Source of the DNA: JACRLV01 sp045863555
GTDB lineage: Bacteria; Planctomycetota; Phycisphaerae; UBA1845; Fen-1342
Direction of reading: 5' to 3'
DNA length: 64,000 nt
Assembly (NCBI GenBank): GCA_045863555.1
Contig: BTUU01000015.1
Location: forward strand, 92,060 to 156,059
This document shows positions 49,791 through 58,831 of the stretch, one piece after another. Position 1 is the first letter of the stretch, and each line of letters starts with the position of its first letter. A model generated the notes under the pieces. The model saw only the letters and a list, made by a program, of their open reading frames with translations, was not told the DNA's origin and ran no database searches. The position numbers and the translations under genes are program-made.

Positions 49791-51143
49791 CTACACGAGA
49801 CTCGGGCCGAACAGCCCATACGGCGCGCGGCGGGGCCGGTCCAGCCAGCGGGCCGCCTGAGGATCGCCGATGATCTCCTCTTTCACAGGATCCCAGCGGA
49901 TCATCCGATCGAGCCACAGAGCGATGTTGGCGAGATGGCACACGGTCACCGATCGGGCACCGATCGCCACATCGGTGATCGGCCTCGCCCGCGAGCGAAT
50001 GCACTCGATCCAGTTCTGATGGTGATTCCGGCTTGCGTAGAGGCGGACGTCACGCGGGCCGAAGCGGTGGTTCTTCAGCGACGCCGGTTCGGTGCGAAGA
50101 AAGCCGCGATTGACCTCGACCACCCCCTGCGTCCCTTCGAAGCGCAGGCCGTTCAAGCCGTCCTTGATGATCTCGACGCCGCCGGCATAGCGGATCGTCA
50201 TTCCCCAGGAAGGCTCCAGCGGCGAGGCTCCCGGCCCGTTGATGATCGGCGGCGGCTTCGGCCGGCCCGTGGGGGGCGTCGGCGGCGGGATGAACTCGAT
50301 AGGGCCGCTTTCGTCCATTCCCAGGGCCCACTGCACGATGTCGAAGTGGTGAGCGCCCCAGTCCGTGAGTTTGCCGCCCGAATAGTCCCGGATCCGCCGC
50401 CAGCCACTGACGAAATCCTGCCCGCAGCGCGTGACGTTGTACGGCGCAAGCGGGGCGGGCCCCAGCCAGCGGTCATAGTCAAGCCCCGCCGGGATCGGCT
50501 CCTCCGCCAGGACGACGTGCTGCGATGTGGGTCCGATCTCGACGTGCACGCGCTTCACATCTCCGATCAGCCCGTTACGGATGATCTCGCACGCCTGGAG
50601 GAACTCGCCGCTCGATCGCTGCTGGCTGCCCGTCTGAAACACGCGGCCATAGCGTCGCGCTGCCCGGACCATCTCCCCGGCTTCGCCCACCGTCAGCGAA
50701 AGGGGTTTTTCGCAGTAGACATCCTTTCCCGCGGCGCACGCCGCGATTGCGATCGCCGCATGCCAGTGATCCGGCGTCGCGATCACCACCGCGTCGACGT
50801 CCGCGCGTTCGAGCACCTTCTCGAATTCGTTGTACGCCTCGCAGCCGACGAAGTCGCTTGTGTCGCGCTTGGCCGCGTAGTGCTCATTCGTCTTTTTCCG
50901 CGCACTCTCGCGCGTCGCCGCCATCACGTCGCAGACGGCGACAATCTGCACGTCAGAGTTGCCCAGCAGCGTGCTCAGGTGGTAGCCGCCCATGTTCCGC
51001 ACGCCGATCAGGCCGAGGTTGATTCGCTCCGACGGCGGCCGGAAGCCGCAGCGTCCCAGGGCAGCCGGGGCGATGAAGAAGGGGGCGGTGGCGGCCGCGG
51101 AACGGAGCACCTGGCGCCGCGAGAGTCTGCGATTGGGCGACAT
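49791..51143 (-). CDS. Tat-exported Gfo/Idh/MocA-family oxidoreductase
   Basis: 450 residues from the ATG giving MSPNRRLSRRQVL. The N-terminus has a twin-arginine motif (LSRRQVLR) and a hydrophobic stretch, so it is predicted to fold in the cytoplasm with its nucleotide before export. The Rossmann fold (INLGLIGVRNMGGYHL) and the signature CEKPLSLTVGEA are intact. GGKLTDWGAHHFDIVQWALG supplies the catalytic His. Exported members are typical of planctomycetes, and substrates are mostly unknown. Confidence 0.87.
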   Translation of the reverse strand: MSPNRRLSRRQVLRSAAATAPFFIAPAALGRCGFRPPSERINLGLIGVRNMGGYHLSTLLGNSDVQIVAVCDVMAATRESARKKTNEHYAAKRDTSDFVGCEAYNEFEKVLERADVDAVVIATPDHWHAAIAIAACAAGKDVYCEKPLSLTVGEAGEMVRAARRYGRVFQTGSQQRSSGEFLQACEIIRNGLIGDVKRVHVEIGPTSQHVVLAEEPIPAGLDYDRWLGPAPLAPYNVTRCGQDFVSGWRRIRDYSGGKLTDWGAHHFDIVQWALGMDESGPIEFIPPPTPPTGRPKPPPIINGPGASPLEPSWGMTIRYAGGVEIIKDGLNGLRFEGTQGVVEVNRGFLRTEPASLKNHRFGPRDVRLYASRNHHQNWIECIRSRARPITDVAIGARSVTVCHLANIALWLDRMIRWDPVKEEIIGDPQAARWLDRPRRAPYGLFGPSLV

Positions 51144-51212
51144 TCCCGGATCATCGTTCCCGCGGCCGATTCCCGCAACGCAAACCAGCGCCATTTTCCG
51201 CCCACGCGGGCC

Positions 51213-51241
51213 TTGGTAATCGTCGCGTTCTCGACTAGACT
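51213..51241 (+). promoter_or_regulatory. Promoter of the 51276-52237 coiled-coil operon
   Basis: TTGGTA (51213-51218) and TAGACT (51236-51241) with 17-bp spacing, 35 bp before the ATG at 51276, which has AAGGAGG. It lies in the 132-bp gap shared with the divergent oxidoreductase. Confidence 0.55.
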
Positions 51242-51275
51242 CTCCGCGGGTTTCGACGCACAAGGAGGTGCACGC

Positions 51276-52025
51276 ATGTCGCAGACCTCGTTCTGGAATC
51301 GGCTCGGCGCTGCGTTTCGCGGCGCTCCCGTCGGGGCCGACGAGCCGCTTTCGCAGAATTCTGTACCGATGCTCGCCCGAAACGGCTCCGTCGATCGTGA
51401 CGCGCCGTCCTCCGGCGGGGTCGCCGGCTTCTTCAACTGGCGCGGCCGGCGCGAACGCGAGGCCCGCGAACTGGAGGAGCGCCAGGCGCGCGTCGCGGAG
51501 CTGGTCGGTACGATGAGCGCGCATTTCGAAGCGCAGGACCGTCGCGCCGAGCAGCTCAACACCGCCATCCGCCACGTCGCCTCCACGCTCGATCGCATGG
51601 CCGAGGCCCAGCATGTCCAGGCGCGGGCCGTCGAGACGCTTTCGAAGCACGTCGAGACGGCCGGTCAAAACACCGCCGGCCTTCTCGCGGCCGCGCAGGA
51701 ACTGCCCGCGTCGCTCCAGGCAAATGCGGAGGCAGTTCGCTTCGTCGCGAAGCGATTCGAAGCGGCCGAGGCAAGCGACGCACGAATGGTCGAGTCGCTG
51801 GAGCGTTTCGGCGTCGCGATCGACTCGTTGCGCAGTTCCGGCGAGGCGCAGGTTGAAACCCTGCACCGGCTGAACGCCGTCGACGAGCGGCACCACGATA
51901 CGCTGAAGGCGTTCATCCGCCTCCAGAACCGCCGCGTCATCGTCGCGTGCGCGATCACCGTGGCGATCGTTCTATTCGCCGTCGGCGGGCTCGCAGTCGC
52001 GGTCGCGATGGGGCTCGGACGATGA
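51276..52025 (+). CDS. Membrane-anchored coiled-coil protein
   Basis: 249 residues. The middle (about 65-215) is a long amphipathic helical region (REREARELEERQARVAELVG, SLERFGVAIDSLRSSGEAQV), and the C-terminus is one membrane helix (about 226-247). That is a tail-anchored arrangement that could present a coiled coil to the cytoplasm. No family recognised. It overlaps the next small gene by ATGA. Confidence 0.7.
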   Translation: MSQTSFWNRLGAAFRGAPVGADEPLSQNSVPMLARNGSVDRDAPSSGGVAGFFNWRGRREREARELEERQARVAELVGTMSAHFEAQDRRAEQLNTAIRHVASTLDRMAEAQHVQARAVETLSKHVETAGQNTAGLLAAAQELPASLQANAEAVRFVAKRFEAAEASDARMVESLERFGVAIDSLRSSGEAQVETLHRLNAVDERHHDTLKAFIRLQNRRVIVACAITVAIVLFAVGGLAVAVAMGLGR

Positions 52026-52237
52026 AAGCGCGTCGCCCCCGCACGCCGCGCCGGCGTCCGCGGCGAAAGACGGAAAAGACTGCGAGCACACTCTGGTTGC
52101 CCCTGGCCGCCGCGGGGCTCGCGGTGCTGGCGATCGCGATCTTCGGCCAGGCCGTGAGCCTGTTTCGAGAGTGGCAGGCCCCGACCGGCGGGCCGGCGAC
52201 GATCACGGCCGTGAGCCGGGCAGCCGCGACGCGCTGA
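52022..52237 (+). CDS. Small single-helix membrane protein
   Basis: 71 residues. A very basic N-terminus (MKARRPRTPRRRPRRKTEK) is followed by one membrane helix (about 24-45) and a short tail. Translationally coupled to the coiled-coil gene by a 4-bp overlap, so it is probably its partner. Confidence 0.65.
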   Translation: MKARRPRTPRRRPRRKTEKTASTLWLPLAAAGLAVLAIAIFGQAVSLFREWQAPTGGPATITAVSRAAATR

Positions 52238-52325
52238 GGCTTGCAAACCGGGCCATCACGGGCTCGAATCCCCGGGGCCGCGGTCGAGGCCGTCGTCGCG
52301 CCGGCGGTGTGCTACCATCCTCCGT

Positions 52326-52931
52326 ATGAGCAAGCCGCGCCGAGTTTCCGGCCCCCTGCGTCCAGTGCTGATCGTCGCGGCGCTCGCGCTCGCCGCCGCG
52401 GCGGGCGGGTGGGCCTGGCACGAGGCGACGCGTCTGCCCAAGCGCTTCGGCGTCGTCGAGGCCGGCCGACTCTACCGCAGCGGCGAAGTCTCCCCCACTC
52501 AACTTGAAAACGTCGTTCGCGAGAAGGGCGTCCGCACGGTCCTCTCGCTGCTTGATCCATCCGCGCCTGAAAGCGTCGCCGAGCTGCAGGCGGCCCAGCG
52601 GCTCGGCCTGACCTGGCTGAACATCCCGCTGCGCGGCGATGGGTCGAGTACGCCCGAGGCACGCGATCGGATACGCGAGGTCCTTCTTCGTGACGACACT
52701 GGGCCGATTCTCGTGCATTGCGCGGCCGGCTCGAATCGTACCGGCCTGGCCTGCGGGATGTGGCGGATTCACCGCGACGGCTGGACGGTCGATCAGGTGC
52801 TCGATGAGATGCGCCGCTACGACTTCGAAGATCTTGAAAAGCACGAGAACCTGCGCGCGGCCCTGCGCGACGAGAGGCGACTTTACGACGAGTCGAGATC
52901 GACGCCGGCAGCGACCCAGCCTGCCCCGTGA
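52326..52931 (+). CDS. Tyrosine/dual-specificity phosphatase-like protein with N-terminal anchor
   Basis: 201 residues. A signal anchor (VLIVAALALAAAAGGWAW) precedes a cysteine-phosphatase domain of the DSP type. The active-site loop VHCAAGSNRTG fits the CX5R motif, with YRSGEVSPTQLENVVREKGV upstream as in DSP/Siw14-like proteins. It probably acts outside the cytoplasmic membrane. The substrate could be phosphoprotein or inositol phosphate. Confidence 0.8.
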   Translation: MSKPRRVSGPLRPVLIVAALALAAAAGGWAWHEATRLPKRFGVVEAGRLYRSGEVSPTQLENVVREKGVRTVLSLLDPSAPESVAELQAAQRLGLTWLNIPLRGDGSSTPEARDRIREVLLRDDTGPILVHCAAGSNRTGLACGMWRIHRDGWTVDQVLDEMRRYDFEDLEKHENLRAALRDERRLYDESRSTPAATQPAP

Positions 52932-52943
52932 TCGAAACCACAG

Positions 52944-53897
52944 TCAGGATGCCTGTTCGAGAATTCGGACATGCTCCTCGACGCAGCGGCGCAGCACCTG
53001 GAGGTTGTAGCCGCCCTCGAGGACGCTCAGCAGCCGGCCCTTCGCCGATCCCCTCGCCATCGCGACCGCGCGGCTCGTCATCCACGCATACGCATCGTCG
53101 GTCAGCGCGAGATTGCCGAGCGGATCGTCGCGGTGCGCGTCGAACCCGGCGGAGATGATGACAAATTCGGGCTCAAATTCGGCCACGCGGGGCTCGATGG
53201 ATTGCTCAAACGCTCTGCGATACGCAACGTCCGTCGCGCCCGGACTCATCGGCAGATTCAGCGTGTACCCCTCACCCGGGCCGGTACCCGTCTCGTGCGC
53301 GTACCCGGTGCCGGGGTAGAGCGTATCGGGATGGCCGTGCAGGCTGATGAACAGCACGCCGGGATCGGCTTCGAAGATGTGCTGTGTTCCGTTGCCGTGA
53401 TGCACGTCCCAGTCGAGGATCAGAATTCGCGTGAGGCCGAACCGCGCGCGGACGGCCTCGGCGGCCAGCGCGACATTGGCCAGCAGGCAGAATCCCATCG
53501 AACGGTCGCGCTCGGCGTGATGACCGGGCGGGCGAACGGCGCAAAAGGCCTTCTCAATCTCGTCCGCGGCGATGCGCGATGCCGCCTCGACGACCGCGCC
53601 GGCCCCGAGCCGCGCGATCTCGAAGCTCTCCGGACAGATCGCGCAGTCTTCCTCGTCGATCGACGGCCGGCCTTCGCGGCAGGCCTGCTCAACGCGGGCT
53701 ATGTACTCGGTGGTGTGGACGCGCGTTACGAGTTCCGTGTCGATCGGCGTCGGGGCGATGCGGGCGCTCGCGGCGAAGGCATGAGCATGCTCCAACGCGG
53801 CTTCGACCGGGTCAAGCCGGCCCGGCCGTTCCGGATGGCCGAAACCCGTGTCGTGGCGGGCGAACAGCCGGTCGAAGACCACGCCGAAACGATGCAT
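52944..53897 (-). CDS. Histone deacetylase-family (class II-like) hydrolase
   Basis: 317 residues, arginase/deacetylase fold. Zinc and catalytic motifs: RPPGHHAE, DWDVHHGNGTQ, SLHGHP and GFDAHRDDPLG. Bacterial members deacetylate acetoin-pathway proteins, acetylated polyamines or acyl-lysines. The gene begins 6 bp after the stop of the 2-oxoglutarate dehydrogenase E1 gene, so the pair is an operon. A role in removing acyl groups linked to the TCA cycle is inference. Confidence 0.9.
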   Translation of the reverse strand: MHRFGVVFDRLFARHDTGFGHPERPGRLDPVEAALEHAHAFAASARIAPTPIDTELVTRVHTTEYIARVEQACREGRPSIDEEDCAICPESFEIARLGAGAVVEAASRIAADEIEKAFCAVRPPGHHAERDRSMGFCLLANVALAAEAVRARFGLTRILILDWDVHHGNGTQHIFEADPGVLFISLHGHPDTLYPGTGYAHETGTGPGEGYTLNLPMSPGATDVAYRRAFEQSIEPRVAEFEPEFVIISAGFDAHRDDPLGNLALTDDAYAWMTSRAVAMARGSAKGRLLSVLEGGYNLQVLRRCVEEHVRILEQAS

Positions 53898-53903
53898 CCG
53901 GCA

Positions 53904-56753
53904 TCAGGTCCTTTGTCGCGGCCGCCTGGGCGCCGAGCCGAACGCTTCGGAAATGACCTCGGCCTGCTCCAGTTCGTGGCTCGCGCCCGATCCGGTCGCC
54001 GGGCTCGCGGCCGGAGGCCGGCAAACGACCGAAAACGGATGTCGATCGAGTAGATTCGCACCGAAATAGGTGAAAAGCGATCGCCAGGCGCCCATATTCA
54101 GCGGTTCTTCCTGCACCCAGATCGCGGGCACGCCGTCGGGCACGTCGGCGAGCGCGTTTCGGAGCGCTTCGACCGGCCACGGATAAAGCTGCTCGATTCG
54201 GACGATGGCGACGTCATCGCGCCGGGCCTCGCGGCGCTTCGCCTCCAGTTCGAAATAGATCTTCCCCGCGCAGAGCAGTACGCGGCTGATCTTCCGGCCT
54301 TTGATGGGCATCGTGTCGCCGATGACGCGCTGGAAACGCGTCCCGGGGCCGATGTCCTCGAAGTGCGTGATTCTGTCGCGAAGCAGGCTCTTCGGCGTCA
54401 TGACGATCAACGGTTTGCGCCACCTGCGGATCGCCTGACGCCGCAGGGCGTGGAAATACTGCCCCGGCGTCGACGGATAGATCACCTGGAGATTGTCCGA
54501 CGCACACAGCGCCAGGAATCGCTCAAGGCGGGCGCTGCTGTGCTCGGGGCCCATACCCTCCATGCCATGCGGCAGCAGCAGGACCAGACCGCTCAGTCGG
54601 TTCCACTTCTCCTCGGCCGACGCGATGAACTGGTCGATGATGACCTGGCTCACGTTCGCGAAGTCGCCGAACTGCGCCTCCCACAGCACGAGCGCATCCG
54701 GAGAATCGAGGCTGTACCCGTACTCGAAGCCCATCACGCCGATTTCTGAGAGCGGGCTGTTTACGATTTCGATTGTTGCCTGGTTCGGCGCGAGATGCTG
54801 AAGCGGACAGTACTTCCCGTCGGTCTGGTGGTCATGGAAGACGGCATGCCGGTGCGAGAAGGTGCCCCGTTCGACGTCCTGGCCGGTCATCCGCACGCGG
54901 ACTCCCTCGGTGGCGGCCGTCGCGAACGCGAGCGACTCGCACGCTGACCAGTCAAGGCCGATCTCGCCGGCGGCCATGCGCCCGCGGTCCGCCAGAAACA
55001 GCCGCTCCAGCTTCGGATGGACCTGAAAACCGTCGGGAAATCGCAGTTGCGCTGCGAGCAGCTCCTTCAGCCGGTCGATTGGTACGCCGGTGTCGAGGTC
55101 GGGCACGCTGGACTCAAGCCCGCCCGAATAATCCTCCCAGACCTTGCCGGGGGCGACGTAGGGCGGGTTGGTGTTCTCGGTCTGGGCCCGCGCGAGATCC
55201 CGCTCCAGGTGCTCACGCCGGACGCGGACCATGACGTCGGCCTCTTCGCGCGTCACGCCGCCGAGCTTCAGCAGGTGGTCGAGGTAGCCCTCGCGGACGC
55301 TCTTCCGCTCGTCGATGTCGCGGTACATCTTCGGCTGTGTGTAGCGCGGCTCGTCGGCCTCGTTGTGTCCGAGCGTGCGGTAGCACCACATCTCAACCAC
55401 GGCGTCCTGCTGGAATTCCTGACGAAATTCCATCGCGAGCTGGATCACCTGCGCAACCGCTTCGGGATCCTCGCCGTTTACGTGGAAGATGGGGATGTCC
55501 ATCATTCGTGCGACGCTGCTCGAGTAGAGGCTCGAGCGCGCCTGGTCCGCGCCGGTCGTGAAGCCGATCTGGTTATTCACGATGATGTGCAGCGTCCCGC
55601 CCACCGCGTAGCCGGGCAGGCGGCTGAGATTCAGCGTTTCCTGCGTCACGCCCTCCCCCGCGAACGCCGCGTCGCCGTGGATCATGATGCATAGGCCGCG
55701 CCGCCGATCTTCGGGGAAGAATCGGTCCTGCTTGGCGCGGGTCCGGCCCATCGCAACCGGATTCACGTACTCCAGGTGGCTCGGGTTGAAGCACAGCGAC
55801 AGGTGCATGCTCCGATCGCCGATTTTCCGCTCGGCGTTGTGACCGAGGTGGTATTTCACATCTCCCCGGCCCATCTGGGCTTCGCCGAATTTATCCTCGA
55901 ATTCCGCGAAGATCTCGAACGGCCGCTTGTCGAGGATGTTCGCGAGCACATTGAGCCGTCCGCGATGAGCCATCGCGAGAACAACCTGCTCCACGCCCTG
56001 CGCGCCGGCCTTTTCGATGGCCATGTCGAGCAGGGGGATCAGGCTTTCGCCGCCCATCAGCGAGAAGGACTTTTTCTGGCCATATTTCTTGCGCAGGAAT
56101 TGCTCGAAGATGTACGCGTCGGTCAGCTTCATGAGAATCCGAAGCTGCTCCTGGCGCGTCAGGCGAATGTGGTTCTCCGTGCTCTCCATCCGCTGCTGAA
56201 GCCATTCGCGCATCCGCAGGTCGTCGATGTGCATGTACTGCACGCCGATCGATCGGCAGTACGTGTTGAACATGACCGCCAGAATTTCGCGCAGCGTCCG
56301 CCGGTTCGGCCCCGCGATCAGCTCGGTCGATACGATCCGGTCGAAATCCGCCTCGGAAAAACCGTAGGTCTTCGGATCGAGGTCCGGCGGAAGCGTCTGG
56401 CTCGGCGGTGAAAGCGGGTTCACGGCGGCCATCCGGTGGCCGCTCATCCGGTAGTTGCGGATCAGTCCGTCCACGCGGTGCTGAATCGCCGACGCGTCCC
56501 CCGAGTGCGGTTTGGTCGCGGCGGTCGCGGCAGAGCCGTTCGATCCGTTCGTGTGCGGGGGATTGAAGATGCTGGACGGCCGGAAACTCGGCCCGATCTG
56601 CACGGACCGGCCTGCCGAACCGTTGAGCATCCCCTCGAAGTACTGTCGCCAGTCGGCCGAGAGCAGCGCCGGATCGCGCTGGAATTGCTGGAACATCTCC
56701 TCGACAAACGCCAGGCTGGCGGCGTCGAACCGGTCCAGGACGCTTTGGTTCAT
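53904..56753 (-). CDS. sucA: 2-oxoglutarate dehydrogenase E1 component
   Basis: Thiamine-dependent E1, 949 residues, close to the family norm. The N-terminal helix domain (VEEMFQQFQRDPALLSADWR), RLTRQEQLRILMKL, the TPP-binding block HGDAAFAGEGVTQETLNLSR to VNNQIGFTT, and the C-terminal half (HRHAVFHDHQTDGKYCPLQH; LLPHGMEGMGPEHSSARLER) are all present. I chose the ATG giving MNQSVLDRF. Another ATG lies nine codons upstream. E2 and E3 genes are not nearby. Confidence 0.94.
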   Translation of the reverse strand: MNQSVLDRFDAASLAFVEEMFQQFQRDPALLSADWRQYFEGMLNGSAGRSVQIGPSFRPSSIFNPPHTNGSNGSAATAATKPHSGDASAIQHRVDGLIRNYRMSGHRMAAVNPLSPPSQTLPPDLDPKTYGFSEADFDRIVSTELIAGPNRRTLREILAVMFNTYCRSIGVQYMHIDDLRMREWLQQRMESTENHIRLTRQEQLRILMKLTDAYIFEQFLRKKYGQKKSFSLMGGESLIPLLDMAIEKAGAQGVEQVVLAMAHRGRLNVLANILDKRPFEIFAEFEDKFGEAQMGRGDVKYHLGHNAERKIGDRSMHLSLCFNPSHLEYVNPVAMGRTRAKQDRFFPEDRRRGLCIMIHGDAAFAGEGVTQETLNLSRLPGYAVGGTLHIIVNNQIGFTTGADQARSSLYSSSVARMMDIPIFHVNGEDPEAVAQVIQLAMEFRQEFQQDAVVEMWCYRTLGHNEADEPRYTQPKMYRDIDERKSVREGYLDHLLKLGGVTREEADVMVRVRREHLERDLARAQTENTNPPYVAPGKVWEDYSGGLESSVPDLDTGVPIDRLKELLAAQLRFPDGFQVHPKLERLFLADRGRMAAGEIGLDWSACESLAFATAATEGVRVRMTGQDVERGTFSHRHAVFHDHQTDGKYCPLQHLAPNQATIEIVNSPLSEIGVMGFEYGYSLDSPDALVLWEAQFGDFANVSQVIIDQFIASAEEKWNRLSGLVLLLPHGMEGMGPEHSSARLERFLALCASDNLQVIYPSTPGQYFHALRRQAIRRWRKPLIVMTPKSLLRDRITHFEDIGPGTRFQRVIGDTMPIKGRKISRVLLCAGKIYFELEAKRREARRDDVAIVRIEQLYPWPVEALRNALADVPDGVPAIWVQEEPLNMGAWRSLFTYFGANLLDRHPFSVVCRPPAASPATGSGASHELEQAEVISEAFGSAPRRPRQRT

Positions 56754-57021
56754 GACTTCTTTTTTGCGACCTTCGCGCATGAAACAGCGGCGTCGGACGG
56801 GGCCACCGCGACGCTAGCCCCCGAAACACGCTCCGCCCGAACGCATTACTCTATCCATTTTCGGCAGGAGAGTCGACCGAACTGGCGTTATTTCGCGCAG
56901 GCGGTGGTTCGCCGCTTGCCCGTCAATCCGAACCCATGACGCCAGTGGTGGGGGGGAGCGGACGGTACCTCGAACCGCCGGATTCCATTCGCGAGATTCA
57001 CTGTCGTCCGGCACACGCCAC

Positions 57022-57065
57022 TTGCCTTTCCGCGAGGTGAGTTCTATAATTCGCCAAGTGACGAA
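57022..57065 (+). promoter_or_regulatory. arsR promoter with overlapping operator, near-leaderless
   Basis: TTGCCT (57022-57027), 17-bp spacer, TATAAT (57045-57050, full consensus). Transcription should begin about 57056-57058, only some 8-10 nt before the arsR ATG at 57066. That leaves no room for a ribosome site, and none is present. A perfect inverted repeat TTCG-N8-CGAA (57050-57065) overlaps the end of the -10 box and the start site, a likely ArsR operator. The upstream 56754-57021 holds nothing recognisable. Confidence 0.6.
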
Positions 57066-57452
57066 ATGACCGCCGCGACGACCCTGACTGACCCCGTAAT
57101 GATCGCCAAGGCCCTGGCCGACGAAGGGCGGCTGCGCATCCTCGCCGCCCTCCGCGATGGCGAACTGTGCGTCTGCCAGATCATCGAATTGATCGACCTC
57201 GCCCCCTCCACGATCTCGAAGCACCTCGCGATCCTCGCCGGGGCGAAACTCATCCTCAGCCGCAAAGACGGCCGCTGGGTCCACTACCGACTGAACCGTC
57301 CCACGGACGATGCCGCGATCGGCGGCGCGCTCACGTGGGCGATCGATTCCATCATGGCCACCGAAACAGGTATCCAGGACGCCCGCCGACTGCGGCGGAT
57401 CGTCACCATCAAGCCGGAGGTTTTATGTTGCCGACAACGCCAGACCGAGTGA
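57066..57452 (+). CDS. arsR: ArsR-family metalloregulatory repressor
   Basis: 128 residues, winged helix-turn-helix. The metal-sensing motif ELCVCQI has the two Cys of ArsR As(III) sites, followed by the recognition helices LAPSTISKHLAILAGAKLI and wing RKDGRWVHY. A C-terminal CC pair may be a third ligand. First gene of arsR-arsM-arsC, autoregulated in other bacteria and released by arsenite. Its end overlaps arsM by 28 bp. Confidence 0.92.
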   Translation: MTAATTLTDPVMIAKALADEGRLRILAALRDGELCVCQIIELIDLAPSTISKHLAILAGAKLILSRKDGRWVHYRLNRPTDDAAIGGALTWAIDSIMATETGIQDARRLRRIVTIKPEVLCCRQRQTE

Positions 57453-58375
57453 ATTCCGCAGTGTCCGCGGCGGATCAGGACAGGATCCGCCAGACCGTTC
57501 GCGAGGGCTACGCCACGATCGCCCAGCGCGGCGGCTGGACCGCTCCGAACACGGATACAGCCGCCAGCTGCTGCGGAACAGGCGGTGCCGCCGGGGCCTG
57601 CTGCGGACCGACGACGCTGACGTCCGACGACATCGCCCGCGCCGTCGGTTATGCCGATGACGAACTCGCGGCTCTGCCGCAGGGCGCGAATCTCGGCCTC
57701 TCCTGCGGCAATCCCACCGCGCTGGCCGCGCTCGCGCCGGGTGAAGTCGTGCTCGATCTCGGCAGCGGCGGCGGCTTCGACGCCTTCATCGCCGGGCGCA
57801 AGGTCGGTCCGACCGGCCGCGTGATCGGCGTGGACATGACGCCCGCCATGATCAGCAAGGCCCGCGGCAATCTCGCGGCCTATCGCGACGTCAGCGGCTT
57901 CGATAACGTCGAGTTTCGCCTCGGCGAGATCGAGTATCTCCCGATCGCCGACGCCAGCGTCGACGTCGTGATCTCAAACTGTGTTCTGAATCTCTCGCCG
58001 GACAAGCCGCAGGTCTGGCGCGAAATCGCTCGCGTCCTGAAGCCCGGCGGCCGCGTCGCGATCTCCGATCTCGCGCTCCGTCGCCCGCTCCCTGCGAATG
58101 TTGCGAAGGATGTCGAGGCGCTCGTCGGCTGCATCGCCGGCGCGTCGCTCGTCAGCGACATCGCGCGCTTTGCCCGCGACGCCGGCCTCACTGAGATCCA
58201 CCTGAACGAGAAGTCCGACTACATCGCATCCATGATCAACGCCGACGATCCGCTTTTCGCGAAAATCGCCGCGAAACTTCCGGCCGGCACGACCGCGGCT
58301 GATTTCGTGACCAGCCTCGAGGTCACGGCGACCAGGGGCGGCGCGGCGTGCTGCGCGGACGGCTGCTGCGCATGA
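57425..58375 (+). CDS. arsM: Arsenite S-adenosylmethionine methyltransferase
   Basis: Methylates As(III) to mono-, di- and trimethyl forms. 316 residues from an ATG with GGAGG four bases upstream. The SAM motif is VVLDLGSGGGFDAF (about 109-121). Arsenic-binding Cys: Cys94 in LGLSCGNP and Cys236 in LVGCIAGA, with Cys49/50 and Cys59/60 near the N-terminus. The C-terminus ends in a Cys-rich tail (ACCADGCCA) that may bind additional arsenic. Stop and arsC start overlap (ATGA). Confidence 0.93.
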   Translation: MLPTTPDRVNSAVSAADQDRIRQTVREGYATIAQRGGWTAPNTDTAASCCGTGGAAGACCGPTTLTSDDIARAVGYADDELAALPQGANLGLSCGNPTALAALAPGEVVLDLGSGGGFDAFIAGRKVGPTGRVIGVDMTPAMISKARGNLAAYRDVSGFDNVEFRLGEIEYLPIADASVDVVISNCVLNLSPDKPQVWREIARVLKPGGRVAISDLALRRPLPANVAKDVEALVGCIAGASLVSDIARFARDAGLTEIHLNEKSDYIASMINADDPLFAKIAAKLPAGTTAADFVTSLEVTATRGGAACCADGCCA

Positions 58376-58806
58376 GCACGGCGCCGAAAAAACGCGTGAT
58401 CATCCTCTGCGTCGGAAATTCCTGCCGATCGCAGATGGCCGAAGCGCTATGGCGCGAAATTGCCGGCGACGCCTGGGAGGTGTTCAGTGCCGGGTCCGAG
58501 CCCGTGACGTCCGTGCATCCTCTTACGGTCGCCGTACTGGCCGAGCGGGGCATCGACATTTCGGCGGCCCGTCCGAAATCCGTGGCGATCTTCGCCGACC
58601 AGCCATTCGACCTGGTCGTCACCGTTTGTGGTGACGGCGCTTGCCCGGTGCTCACGAATGTCCGCGCCCGCGAACACTGGCCCTTCGACGATCCGCCCGC
58701 GACGACCGGCGACGAGTCGGCAAAGATGGCCGTCTTCCGCCGCGTCCGCGACAAAATCGAGCAGCGCATCCGGAGCTATCTCGCGAGCCTGCCGATACCG
58801 CGCTGA
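58372..58806 (+). CDS. arsC: Arsenate reductase, low-molecular-weight phosphatase type
   Basis: 144 residues. The P-loop CVGNSCRS places nucleophile Cys13 and Arg19. Resolving Cys are Cys86 and Cys91 in VVTVCGDGACPVL, spaced five apart rather than the seven of Bacillus subtilis ArsC. EHWPFDDPP is conserved. Reduces As(V) to As(III), the substrate for ArsM. Electrons come from thioredoxin. No arsenite exporter is in the operon, so methylation may be the main removal path. Confidence 0.92.
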   Translation: MSTAPKKRVIILCVGNSCRSQMAEALWREIAGDAWEVFSAGSEPVTSVHPLTVAVLAERGIDISAARPKSVAIFADQPFDLVVTVCGDGACPVLTNVRAREHWPFDDPPATTGDESAKMAVFRRVRDKIEQRIRSYLASLPIPR

Positions 58807-58831
58807 CCCACGGCACCGACGTCCCGCGACG

